Part shown: one piece after another, positions 8,140 to 17,029 of the stretch
How positions within the stretch are numbered: position 1 is the stretch's first letter
Layout of the letters: every line of letters begins with the position of its first letter
Origin: Rhodococcus sp. OK302
GTDB taxonomy: Bacteria; Actinomycetota; Actinomycetes; Mycobacteriales; Mycobacteriaceae
Assembly: GCF_002245895.1 (NCBI RefSeq)
Contig: NZ_NPJZ01000001.1
Location: 5,409,001-5,473,000 of the forward strand
Length of the DNA stretch: 64,000 bases
Direction of reading: 5' to 3'
The notes under the pieces: generated by a model
Told to the model about the DNA's origin: nothing
What the model saw: only the letters and a program-made list of their open reading frames with translations
The model's database searches: none
Position numbers and translations under genes: made by a program

Positions 8140-10937
8140 CATCGTTACTTCGCACTGAGATCGAACCGCTGTTCACTGCGGCCTGGAAGCGACAACTGCG
8201 TACCGCAGCAGATATTTTGGGTCGCCTAGATCAACAAGAAGGTGTGATTCTCGCGGATCGGGTCGGTATGGGTAAAACGTATGTCGCTCTCTGCGTTGCA
8301 GCCACCGAAATTCTTTCGACAGAACCACGCGGACAAGTCGTAGTCCTCGTGCCACCTGCGGTCGCAACCAAATGGGTCGACGAATGGAAGAAGTTCAGCA
8401 CCATGTGTCTTCAGCCGGCGCACAGTATCCGGTGTGTCGCGGAGCCGATCCGGAGCGGTGAGGCATTCCTCAAAGCCCTCGACGACCCAGACGATTCCGC
8501 CGCGCACCTCCTGATCGTCACTCACACTGCCTTGACCACCACCATGAAGGACCAGTTCATTCAACTTGCGCTACTACACTTGGCGACCCGCCGCAGGTCC
8601 GAATTACTTGCGTTGCGGCCAGTCATAGCAAAGTGGTGCGATGGGCAGAGCGGCTTGCTACGTCACCGACAATTCACGAGCGAACGTGTCGAAGCCCTGT
8701 TGAACGAGAATCCGCGGACCTGGCGCCGACTGTGGAACAACCTGACTGGTGAAGAACTGCCTGACGACCCAGTTCCTAGTGCACTACTGGAAACCCATGA
8801 CCGTATCGATCTCGATCCGCTTCGGCAGGTGATCCGCGAACTCCCGGTCAACCGCTCGTCAAATCTGCCGCAGCGGCTCACTCTGGCCCGCGTCGAGTTG
8901 GACCGTTCCACTCAGGCTGTATGGAAGTCGGTATTGGCCTCGACCTCGATGGAGCTCCCCTTGCTCATCGTCGATGAGGCACACCGGCTGAAGAATGGAG
9001 AAACTCACCTCGCCCGACTATTCGCGGTGCCCGGCGAAACTCGGTCGGGTGCGCCTATCGAACGGGGCGGATTGAGTGGGATATTCGCGCGGATGCTTTT
9101 CCTCACCGCGACACCATTTGAACTCGGGCATCGAGAATTGACCAATGTTCTCAGCCGGATGCGCAGTGTTCGGCAATACGCTGATCAGATCACTGATGAT
9201 TTTGATACCCGCCTCGACGAACTCTCCGCCGCAATGGACTCCGCCCAGAACTCCGCGTTGGTTCTGGATGACGCTTGGGGCCGACTCGAACCCTCCGACA
9301 TCGCCGCCTTCGACGCCTGGCAGGCAAACTCGGCACCCCCGCGAGGCGTGAACAGAAGCGTGTCCGCCGCGTGGAAAGCTGCGTGTGAGGCCGTATGCCG
9401 ACGCGAGGTGATGCATCAAACGCTGCGACCGTGGATCATTCGGCACGAACACGAACAGCGTCGACGGTACCTTCCGGGTGCCGCACTGGCCCTCGGCGCA
9501 GCGTCAGATCCGAGCAGAGGGCTTCCCATTCCTCCTGACCTGATGTTGCCGTTCTTACTCGCTGGGCGGGCACAATTCGTCGCCAACTGCAACGAGCAGA
9601 ACGGTGCCAGACCTTACTTCGCGTACGGCATCGCATCGTCATTCAACGCCTTCCTTCGGTCCGCGACTGGAAACGCTTCACGAGAGAGTCCTGATGTTCG
9701 GCAGAACAATGAGGAAAGCGACCTCGAGTTGCTCGAGCCGCAAACACCTTCCCCCTACGAGCCGATCACCGAGGACGAAAGCTCCTGGTATCAAAGGGAA
9801 ATTGTTGACTTGCTCAATGACGACCGAGTTCACCCTGACAGTCATCCGAAGGTGCAGGCGACCGTAGATCGCGCACTCGACCTCTGGTGCCGCGGTCGCA
9901 AGTGCCTGATCTTCTTCTGGTACGTCCGCACTGGCGAGGCTCTCGAATCGGCATTGAAGTGCCGGATCGATTCCGAAATCAACACTGTCGCGGCAGGAGC
10001 ATTGGGACTGAACTCCCACGATCCCGTGCAGGTACATGACGCGATCGCGCAAATTTCCGATCGGATATTTCGCTTGGCCACCAAATCCGGTGACGACATC
10101 CGTGGCCGCTTGCGCGGCCTATTTGCCCTGTCAGTCACCAAAGACACCCCCGATGCGGACATTCTCACCGACAACCTGGTTGAGGTTACCGTTCGCACCT
10201 TGCGCTCACCTGCATACCTCGTCCGCTACACGACACTGTCACTCGACATGGACGTCGAGACACTGTGGCGCGGACTCGGGGGAGGCAACCAACACCGGCT
10301 GAACTTTCTGAAACAGCTAGCGGACTTCGCCCTGCGCGCCTCCAAGATGGAGGACTCCGAACGGGTAAGTGTCTTTGCGGCGCTACTCGGCGAGCATGAC
10401 GCGAGAGACGCTACCAACGAGAAGTCGGGCCGCGGAGCAAGTTTGCAGCCGGTCCGGCGCGCACACGGCGAAACCAGACGAGACAGCCGTGAGCGCCTGA
10501 CCCGAGTATTCAACACCCCATTCGCCCCTGACATCTTGGTTGCTAGCTCCGTCATGGGCGAAGGCATCGATCTGCACCAGCAATGTCGCGACGTGATTCA
10601 CCACGATTTAGATTGGAACCCAAGCGTATTGGAGCAGCGCACAGGCCGCCTGGATCGAATTGGCTCTCTCGCCGAACGCGATGGTCAGTTGATAGATGTC
10701 TATGAGCCCTACCTGGCTGGAACCCACGACGAGAAGATGTACAAGGTAGTGAAGGATCGCGCCGGATGGTTCAACATCGTGATGGGACGTGCCGGCGGCC
10801 ATAGCGAAGTGTCTACCGACAAAGAAGAGAACCGAATCCCCCTGGCACCACAGATCGCCCAGGCCCTGACCATGGATCTGCGAAGCCCTGTTGCTCCAAC
10901 GACAGACCTAAGATTGCAAGACACCGCGATGCAATGA
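8124..10937 (+). CDS. SNF2-type superfamily 2 helicase/translocase
   Basis: The protein has 937 residues, starting at an ATG preceded by a perfect aggagg seven bases upstream, inside the end of the PLD gene. Motif I (DRVGMGKT) lies near residues 43-50, motif II (VDEAH) near 283, motif III (TATPF) near 328, and motifs V-VI (SSVMGEGIDLHQ and QRTGRLDRIG) near 815-845. This is the SNF2/RapA-like arrangement of a dsDNA translocase. A long insert of ~400 residues between the two RecA lobes carries no recognised domain. With the adjacent PLD protein it recalls DISARM DrmD/DrmC, but no DUF1998 gene or adjacent methylase is present, so it is not a standard DISARM locus. Confidence 0.87.
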   Translation: MPKQLTSLLRTEIEPLFTAAWKRQLRTAADILGRLDQQEGVILADRVGMGKTYVALCVAATEILSTEPRGQVVVLVPPAVATKWVDEWKKFSTMCLQPAHSIRCVAEPIRSGEAFLKALDDPDDSAAHLLIVTHTALTTTMKDQFIQLALLHLATRRRSELLALRPVIAKWCDGQSGLLRHRQFTSERVEALLNENPRTWRRLWNNLTGEELPDDPVPSALLETHDRIDLDPLRQVIRELPVNRSSNLPQRLTLARVELDRSTQAVWKSVLASTSMELPLLIVDEAHRLKNGETHLARLFAVPGETRSGAPIERGGLSGIFARMLFLTATPFELGHRELTNVLSRMRSVRQYADQITDDFDTRLDELSAAMDSAQNSALVLDDAWGRLEPSDIAAFDAWQANSAPPRGVNRSVSAAWKAACEAVCRREVMHQTLRPWIIRHEHEQRRRYLPGAALALGAASDPSRGLPIPPDLMLPFLLAGRAQFVANCNEQNGARPYFAYGIASSFNAFLRSATGNASRESPDVRQNNEESDLELLEPQTPSPYEPITEDESSWYQREIVDLLNDDRVHPDSHPKVQATVDRALDLWCRGRKCLIFFWYVRTGEALESALKCRIDSEINTVAAGALGLNSHDPVQVHDAIAQISDRIFRLATKSGDDIRGRLRGLFALSVTKDTPDADILTDNLVEVTVRTLRSPAYLVRYTTLSLDMDVETLWRGLGGGNQHRLNFLKQLADFALRASKMEDSERVSVFAALLGEHDARDATNEKSGRGASLQPVRRAHGETRRDSRERLTRVFNTPFAPDILVASSVMGEGIDLHQQCRDVIHHDLDWNPSVLEQRTGRLDRIGSLAERDGQLIDVYEPYLAGTHDEKMYKVVKDRAGWFNIVMGRAGGHSEVSTDKEENRIPLAPQIAQALTMDLRSPVAPTTDLRLQDTAMQ

Positions 10938-11106
10938 GTCCGCCCATACAGTCACCGTCGGGCGCGGCCGCACGAGTCGCTTGATGCGTAGCACCGCGCT
11001 TCCGCTAATGTACTGAGCGCGGCCCGACGGACTTCCGCTGTGATTCACAGCCACGGACATGCCCCCACCCGCACGACTCGATTCGTGCTGCCTGGGGGAT
11101 CTCACT

Positions 11107-12987
11107 GTGACCTTGCTTCGTACTTCTGCCAACAGGATTGGTGCGATGGCGCATCCTGATTCTCTGGTGGAACAGTTGTTGGAGCAGATGCTGTTCCGTA
11201 CCGGCCGACGCGCCAGTGAATCGGAGCAGAAATCGTGGAGCCGTAGCCTTCCCGTTCTGGCCAATGATTTGATTGAGGCCGGACTCGGTGGCGTCGAGAT
11301 GTTGGTCGAGTATCATCTACCGCTCACTTCTCAGCGCGCTGACGTCATTCTTGCGGGCATGCATCCCGCCACGGGTAGACCGTCCTACGTCGTCGTGGAA
11401 CTCAAACAGTGGTCGGCCGCGCAACGATACGAAGATAGTGCTGACCTTGTCGATGTACCGGGAATGCCTGGTGGTCCCAAGCTACATCCGGTCGCACAGG
11501 TCAAGGGTTACTGCGACTATCTGTTGGACTTCGCGAAAGCTCTTGCGGATCAGCCGGACGCGGTTGCCGGTGTCGCCTACCTCCATAACGCCACAGATCC
11601 CGCGGCTGTCGCAGATCTTCGGTCCTATCCGATATCCCTCGCCGGGCGGTTGTTCACCGGCGCTGATCGCGGCGATCTGCAGACCTTCCTCAAATCTCGG
11701 CTGTCGACCGAGTCGTCAGGCCACACCGCCGGCGACACATTGATCCGGTCCGCGGTTGCGCCGTCTCAACAGCTCCTCAAAGTGGCTGCCGCCGAAGTCC
11801 GGGATCGGCCGCAGTTTCACTTGCTGGGTGACCAGCAACTCGCTGTCGACCTCGTACTCCACGCAGTCGAGCAGGCGCATCAGCTCGATCACAAGCGAGT
11901 GATCATCGTGACCGGTGGACCTGGCAGCGGGAAGAGCGTTGTTGCTCTATCCCTACTGGGCGAACTGGCAAGGCGAGGGCGAACAGTGTTGCACGCCACT
12001 GGTTCCCGGTCCTTCACACAAACTCTCCGCAAAGTGGCCGGAGCCCGCGCACCGCGGGTTCAGAAGATGTTCAAATACTTCAATCAGTTCATGGTCGCGG
12101 ATCGGAACGGCCTCGACGTCTTAATCCTCGACGAAGCCCACCGCATCCGCGAGACCTCGGTAGACCGCTACACCAAAGCCGAACTGCGAACCGAGCGACC
12201 GCAGTTGGATGAATTGATGGCAGCAGCCCGCGTCCCCGTCTTCCTGCTCGACGAGTTCCAGGTAGTGCGTCCCGGCGAGATGGGATCGCTGGAACAAATC
12301 GAACGCCATGCAAAATCTCTCGGCCTGGAAACCCAGCATGTTCATCTCGGTGAGCAATTCCGTTGCGGCGGTAGCGAAGAGTACGTTCTCTGGGTCAAGC
12401 AACTCCTCGGACTCTCCGAAGGTAAGCCTGTTCCCTGGAGTGGAGACCCCCAGTTTTCCATTCGCATTGCTGACACTCCGCAAGAGATGGAGCATCTACT
12501 GTCCCAGCAGATGGAGCGCGGATACTCAGCTCGTATGACAGCAGGCTACTGCTGGCCGTGGAGCAACGCCGAAAAGGACGGCACTCTCGTGGCGGATGTC
12601 GAAATCGAAAACTGGTCTCGGCCGTGGAACAGCAAGAGCGACCGACGAATTGGCAATGCACCTCCCGCTCCGCTCTGGGCCACCGAAGACGGCGGCTTCG
12701 GGCAGGTTGGATGCGTTTACACCGCACAAGGCTTCGAATACGACTGGAGCGGTGTCATTCTCGGCCCTGATCTCGTGTGGCGCAACGGCGCATTCACGAC
12801 GGTGCGCACCGCCAATCGCGACCCGGATCTGAAGAACACCAAGAAGATCGGCGACGTCAGATTCAACCGCTTGATCCGCAATATCTACAAAGTTTTGCTC
12901 ACCCGAGGCATGATCGGAACGGTCATCTACTCGACGGATGAAGAAACTCGAATTGCATTGCGTTCTTTGGTAAGTAAGCACGGGTGA
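11107..12987 (+). CDS. PD-(D/E)XK nuclease - DUF2075 helicase fusion
   Basis: I chose the GTG at 11107 (626 residues) because ggggga sits 6-12 bases upstream; an upstream ATG at 11059 and an internal ATG at 11146 are alternatives. Residues ~60-105 hold a PD-(D/E)XK core: RADVILAG (D) followed by VVVELKQW (ExK). From ~265 there is a DUF2075/Schlafen-type P-loop domain with Walker A GGPGSGKS (~269) and Walker B LILDEAH (~340), then FLLDEFQ and a C-terminal 'VYTAQGFEYDW' helicase motif. This is a nuclease fused to a DNA/RNA helicase, an architecture typical of phage defence. It stands 169 bp after the helicase gene, so may be a separate single-gene system or a late gene of the same cluster. Confidence 0.82.
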   Translation: MTLLRTSANRIGAMAHPDSLVEQLLEQMLFRTGRRASESEQKSWSRSLPVLANDLIEAGLGGVEMLVEYHLPLTSQRADVILAGMHPATGRPSYVVVELKQWSAAQRYEDSADLVDVPGMPGGPKLHPVAQVKGYCDYLLDFAKALADQPDAVAGVAYLHNATDPAAVADLRSYPISLAGRLFTGADRGDLQTFLKSRLSTESSGHTAGDTLIRSAVAPSQQLLKVAAAEVRDRPQFHLLGDQQLAVDLVLHAVEQAHQLDHKRVIIVTGGPGSGKSVVALSLLGELARRGRTVLHATGSRSFTQTLRKVAGARAPRVQKMFKYFNQFMVADRNGLDVLILDEAHRIRETSVDRYTKAELRTERPQLDELMAAARVPVFLLDEFQVVRPGEMGSLEQIERHAKSLGLETQHVHLGEQFRCGGSEEYVLWVKQLLGLSEGKPVPWSGDPQFSIRIADTPQEMEHLLSQQMERGYSARMTAGYCWPWSNAEKDGTLVADVEIENWSRPWNSKSDRRIGNAPPAPLWATEDGGFGQVGCVYTAQGFEYDWSGVILGPDLVWRNGAFTTVRTANRDPDLKNTKKIGDVRFNRLIRNIYKVLLTRGMIGTVIYSTDEETRIALRSLVSKHG

Positions 12988-13440
12988 CGGGCTCCGCCCC
13001 TCCTCTTCCAGGCAAGTACCACATCGTCACCCACTCTATGCATGCTTTCACCACGGTTGTCATCCATTCGATACGCCTCGGCCTCCATTCCCGCATCAAC
13101 CCATCAACGTCGAACACATCCTCACATCCGCAGTAGGTATATCCATCGAATCACATTCGAACCTGACAGGGCTGTTGACGCTCCGAGCGCAGACCTGGTG
13201 GCCAGCTCAGTTCGATCTGCGTCGGATGTACTAGCAACTACGGACGCAATGGCGGACTCGCACGCTGCGACAAATTGAGGTCATGTATTCAACGCCTTGC
13301 GACCCAAGCACCCGCGCAGAAAGCGTAGCTGCATCTTCGCCGTGGCGCGCCGCGCAATAAGCACATGAACGATAGACTCATCAAATTGTCCGACCCCAAG
13401 GAACGACATCCGAAGGCCGCTAATAACCGTAAGGGACACC
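12988..13440. other. Intergenic region upstream of the Z1/MORC operon
   Basis: This 453-bp stretch carries no convincing gene on either strand; the short open frames lack ribosome binding sites and family resemblance. It must hold the promoter of the seven-gene operon that starts at 13441, but I cannot place -10/-35 boxes with confidence. The sequence becomes clearly richer in A and T toward the operon. Confidence 0.5.
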
Positions 13441-15492
13441 GTGACCAACGAGTTCGATGATCAGTACGAGCACTTCGTGAAGATGCTCGACACCGAGACG
13501 CCGCAGGGCGTCGTGAAGATGCTGGCACTGTTCGGCACGGACCCGGGACTAATCCAGCAGATCCGTGAGCGTCACGAGAACGAAATCATCAAAGTAAGAG
13601 AACAAGGAAATGCACCGTCTGTCGTCCTCGGCAACCGCACGACATGGTATACCGGTCCCCAACCATCGGATAAATGCTGGCCCGCACTCACGAAACAACT
13701 ACATAAGCAGAATTGGTCCAAAAACTCTATCGAAGCACTTGATCGTTCCTCAACGCAAGTCGTGCAAATGCTGAACCATCCTAAAGAACGGAAATTTTCT
13801 ACTCGGGGTCTTGTTGTCGGTCACGTACAGTCCGGAAAGACAACTAATTTCACCGCGGTAATGGGAAAGGCCGCCGATCGTAAGTACAAGCTATTCATCG
13901 TCCTCGCAGGAGTTCACAACGGACTTCGGCGCCAAACGCAACTCCGACTAGTGCAGGATCTTGTCACCCCCAATAAAGGCAACTGGATGCAGCTGACAGT
14001 TCCCGACAGAGACTTCACCGCCCCAGCTAACGCTGCGGCATATTTCGCAAAAAGTAATCGCCAGCACGTTCTCTGCGTAATAAAGAAGAATCCTGCCGTT
14101 CTCCGCCGGTTTAACAAATGGCTGGATTCCGCATCCGAATACCTCGCAGATTGCCCAGCCTTGATCATCGACGATGAGGCAGATCAGGCGACTGTAGCAA
14201 CCAAGAAGACAAATCCCCTCATACTCGACATGATAAACAAACTACCAAAATCTGCCTATGTAGGCTACACTGCAACACCTTTTGCCAACCTTCTCATTGA
14301 CCCATCGGCCCAGGACTTATATCCCAGAGATTTCATAATTAGCCTCCCGAAGCCTGAGGGGCATTTCGGAACCGAGGTGCTATTCGGTCGAGATTCTCTA
14401 GATGGAGAGGATCCGGATGAGGTTGATGACGGGTTCGACATGATCCGGGAGATTGCGGTTTCAGAAATAGCGGGAGTCCGTCCAAGTAACCGCGCGGACA
14501 AGGACGGATTCACTCCCGACATCGACGGTGCGCTCGCCGATGCAATCCAATACTTTTGGCTTAGTACTGCGGCACGCAAAGTTCGCAATACTGGAAATAA
14601 ACATGCAACAATGCTAATCCACACCAGCGTAAACACGGAAATTCATAACAGCTTCCGAGAACCTCTCATCGCCTTCCAGCAAAATTTCAAAAACTCACTC
14701 AACTCCAACGATCAAAGTTTCCTTGAGAAACTCCGCACACTATGGGAGATAGAGACCGCCAAGGTTCCTGCGCAAGATTTCGGCCACACCCCGGTTGGAT
14801 TCGAAGAACTGCTAATGAAACTCTCAAATGTAATTGCTAGTTGCGAGGTCATTCTCGACAATGCGAGCAGCAAGGTTCGACTCAACTATGAAGGTGAACC
14901 CGTAGTTGCTATTGCGGTCGGCGGTAATACTCTCTCCCGAGGCTTGACGCTTGAGGGACTATCGGTCAGCTACTTCGTTCGTGCCGTCTCTGCATACGAC
15001 ACCCTACTACAAATGGGTCGATGGTTTGGATACCGCACCGGATACGAAGATCTTCCACGCGTCTGGATGACCGCGGAGCTACGAGACTGGTTCCGACATC
15101 TCGCTACAGTCGAATCAGAGATCCGGCGAGACATAGCAGTCTACATGGTCGAGGATAAGACTCCGCTAACATTCGCAGTTCGCATGCGTACACATCCTTC
15201 ATTGAGGGTAACGGCCGCCGCAAAGATGAAGAAATATGCAGTAGCTGCATCATCGTATGGTGGACAGCGAATCCAGACACGATATTTCGATCTTGATCAG
15301 AGGACCCTGATCAATAATCAATGCGCCGCCAAGGACCTCATTACAGAATCAATTTCTTCCAGCTTAGGCTCCCTTCAATTTGCCGACGAGGGAAACTATT
15401 TGTGGACAGGCGTTCCATTTGATCCGGTAATCACATTCCTCCAAAATATCGATTTCATGAAAAGTCGCAGGAATGTGACTCCAAAATTCTGA
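13441..15492 (+). CDS. Z1-domain superfamily 2 helicase-like protein
   Basis: The protein has 683 residues from a GTG with an aaggga-type site upstream. P-loop GHVQSGKT lies near residues 127-134, an acidic Walker B IIDDEAD near 242, a motif III-like YTATPFAN near 280, and the Z1 signature GNTLSRGLTLEG near 497 with QMGRWFGYR near 524. Z1 proteins are superfamily 2-related ATPases found with MutL/MORC-type GHKL ATPases and cytosine methylases in prokaryotic restriction-like operons. It is the first gene here and probably remodels or translocates DNA for the nuclease subunit. All ATPase motifs appear intact. Confidence 0.9.
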   Translation: MTNEFDDQYEHFVKMLDTETPQGVVKMLALFGTDPGLIQQIRERHENEIIKVREQGNAPSVVLGNRTTWYTGPQPSDKCWPALTKQLHKQNWSKNSIEALDRSSTQVVQMLNHPKERKFSTRGLVVGHVQSGKTTNFTAVMGKAADRKYKLFIVLAGVHNGLRRQTQLRLVQDLVTPNKGNWMQLTVPDRDFTAPANAAAYFAKSNRQHVLCVIKKNPAVLRRFNKWLDSASEYLADCPALIIDDEADQATVATKKTNPLILDMINKLPKSAYVGYTATPFANLLIDPSAQDLYPRDFIISLPKPEGHFGTEVLFGRDSLDGEDPDEVDDGFDMIREIAVSEIAGVRPSNRADKDGFTPDIDGALADAIQYFWLSTAARKVRNTGNKHATMLIHTSVNTEIHNSFREPLIAFQQNFKNSLNSNDQSFLEKLRTLWEIETAKVPAQDFGHTPVGFEELLMKLSNVIASCEVILDNASSKVRLNYEGEPVVAIAVGGNTLSRGLTLEGLSVSYFVRAVSAYDTLLQMGRWFGYRTGYEDLPRVWMTAELRDWFRHLATVESEIRRDIAVYMVEDKTPLTFAVRMRTHPSLRVTAAAKMKKYAVAASSYGGQRIQTRYFDLDQRTLINNQCAAKDLITESISSSLGSLQFADEGNYLWTGVPFDPVITFLQNIDFMKSRRNVTPKF

Positions 15493-15530
15493 CAGACTAT
15501 ATCCAAAAACGCGTCGAAAATTCATCTCTA

Positions 15531-16013
15531 TTGAGATGGAACATTGCAATCATAGGAAAGAGGGCCGGAAATGACTTGGATTCATCAATCGAATTTGTTC
15601 CCGGCATTCGCGTTGAACGAATTACACGATCCCGCCTGACCGAAAGTACAACAACCGACATCAAGACACTTATGAGCCGACGCGATGCCGCTATCGACCT
15701 AACCATTCCGCCTTCATCGGGAGAACTAACGGAAGATGCGATCAAGTTCCTCCGCAATAAACAGCATCCCGAAACTGCGCTACTAGCCCTATACGTGATC
15801 GACAAAGAATCAATTCCTGGTCCTCGAACAGCGAAAACTCGATCCCCGATCAATGCCCCTGAACATATTATCGGCGTCGGCCTCGTATTCCCAATGCCTT
15901 CCGGCGACGACAGCGAAGTGGAGTGGGAGTACATCAGTGCCGATCTGTCCGGTGTTGAGCTTGAGGAAACTGACCTTAGCGAACTTAGCGACCTTGAATA
16001 TGAGGAGCGTTGA
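15531..16013 (+). CDS. Small acidic protein of the Z1/MORC operon
   Basis: About 160 residues are encoded if the TTG at 15531 is used. The frame is open further upstream (past 15489, where a CTG overlaps the Z1 stop), and the upstream codons read plausibly (TDYIQKRVENSSLL), so the true start may be a non-canonical CTG at 15489. The C-terminal 35 residues are strongly acidic and leucine-rich (GVELEETDLSELSDL). The centre resembles a compact alpha/beta domain (ALLALYVID, GVGLVFPMP). No known family is recognised. The stop overlaps the next ATG (TGATG). A structural or adaptor role between the Z1 and nuclease subunits is plausible. Confidence 0.62.
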   Translation: MRWNIAIIGKRAGNDLDSSIEFVPGIRVERITRSRLTESTTTDIKTLMSRRDAAIDLTIPPSSGELTEDAIKFLRNKQHPETALLALYVIDKESIPGPRTAKTRSPINAPEHIIGVGLVFPMPSGDDSEVEWEYISADLSGVELEETDLSELSDLEYEER

Positions 16014-17029
16014 TGTCTGGAACATTTCGGGGAATTCTGGCTGATCATTGGAATGCCCTCGAAGCCGTACGCCCGACATCGGAGGAACGCTTGCGGACCT
16101 CACGGTTGCCTGTCGACACCAGCACAGGCCAACTCTTGGCCGCGGTCGATGCACATGGGGCGCGTCACATCCTTGTACCAATCGAAAACAACCAGCGCGT
16201 CAAAAGGCACCTTGACGGCGTAAACCTGAGAGTCGACGAACGTGCACTCGAAACTAGCGGAATTTACTCTCGGTACGCCGATATCTCGTGTTTAGACCAC
16301 AACCTAAATGCGATTTTCACGGACATGTGCTCAGACGTTATTCTAGGTGTCGCATCCAACCCGAAGTATGCATTAGCCTCGACAAACAAGGTGCTAGACC
16401 GTTGGCGCTCACTATTTGCATCCTCAAATTCTCTGCTTCGAGAAAGCCAGCTAACGGGACTCTTCGCCGAACTCTGGGTTCTCCGTGAACTATTGAGAAA
16501 AAGCTCGTCAGCAGTTTCTAAGTGGACGGGCCCTTCCGGCCACCGTCACGATTTCACCTTCGGTTGCAATGCACTCGAAATCAAGGGATCTCTGGCTACA
16601 AGTGGACGTCGAGTCCGAATCCACGGCCTCAGCCAGCTAGATGCACCAGCCGAAGGGAACCTCTATCTTCGTTGGATTAGATTACAATCCCATCCAAATG
16701 GGCACAGTATCGGCTCTCTGGTCGAGGAAATACTCAATCTAGGCGATGACGCACAATCTGTCGCCGAGAACCTCAAGATCTTGGGATACTTTCTTGCAGA
16801 CGCAGATTCGTATCGCAATAATCGTTTTCAAGTTACTGAAGATATTTGGTATCATATCGATGTCAATTTTCCAAGACTGACCGAACGTCAACTTTCTGAC
16901 GCTGGCATACTAACCTCGGCCGTCGATGTCAGCTACTCGATTGACCTCCCCGATCCAGTAATACAAGGGTTACCACCAAGTGCTGTGTCCACACTACTCG
17001 ACAGCCTTATGAAGGAATATAATCGATGA
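16013..17029 (+). CDS. PD-(D/E)XK motif protein (DUF4420-like), probable nuclease subunit
   Basis: The protein has 338 residues from the ATG at 16013, which has gaggag 5-10 bases upstream and overlaps the previous stop. The nuclease core is around residues 150-195: a helix 'FAELWVLRELL' precedes GPSGHRHDFTF (catalytic D) and LEIKGS (ExK), the order typical of DUF4420 'PD-(D/E)XK motif' proteins found with Z1 and GHKL ATPase genes. It has no signal or membrane segment. It is the best candidate for the DNA-cutting subunit of the operon, whose own DNA would be protected by the cytosine methyltransferase at 20700-21776. The end overlaps the MORC gene start (ATGA). Confidence 0.82.
   Translation: MSGTFRGILADHWNALEAVRPTSEERLRTSRLPVDTSTGQLLAAVDAHGARHILVPIENNQRVKRHLDGVNLRVDERALETSGIYSRYADISCLDHNLNAIFTDMCSDVILGVASNPKYALASTNKVLDRWRSLFASSNSLLRESQLTGLFAELWVLRELLRKSSSAVSKWTGPSGHRHDFTFGCNALEIKGSLATSGRRVRIHGLSQLDAPAEGNLYLRWIRLQSHPNGHSIGSLVEEILNLGDDAQSVAENLKILGYFLADADSYRNNRFQVTEDIWYHIDVNFPRLTERQLSDAGILTSAVDVSYSIDLPDPVIQGLPPSAVSTLLDSLMKEYNR

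Noticed and set aside
8124..10937. Calling the PLD-helicase cluster a DISARM locus
   Set aside because: PLD and SNF2 genes are shared with DISARM, but no DUF1998 (DrmA/DrmB) gene or coupled methylase is present here and the PLD protein is far larger than DrmC.
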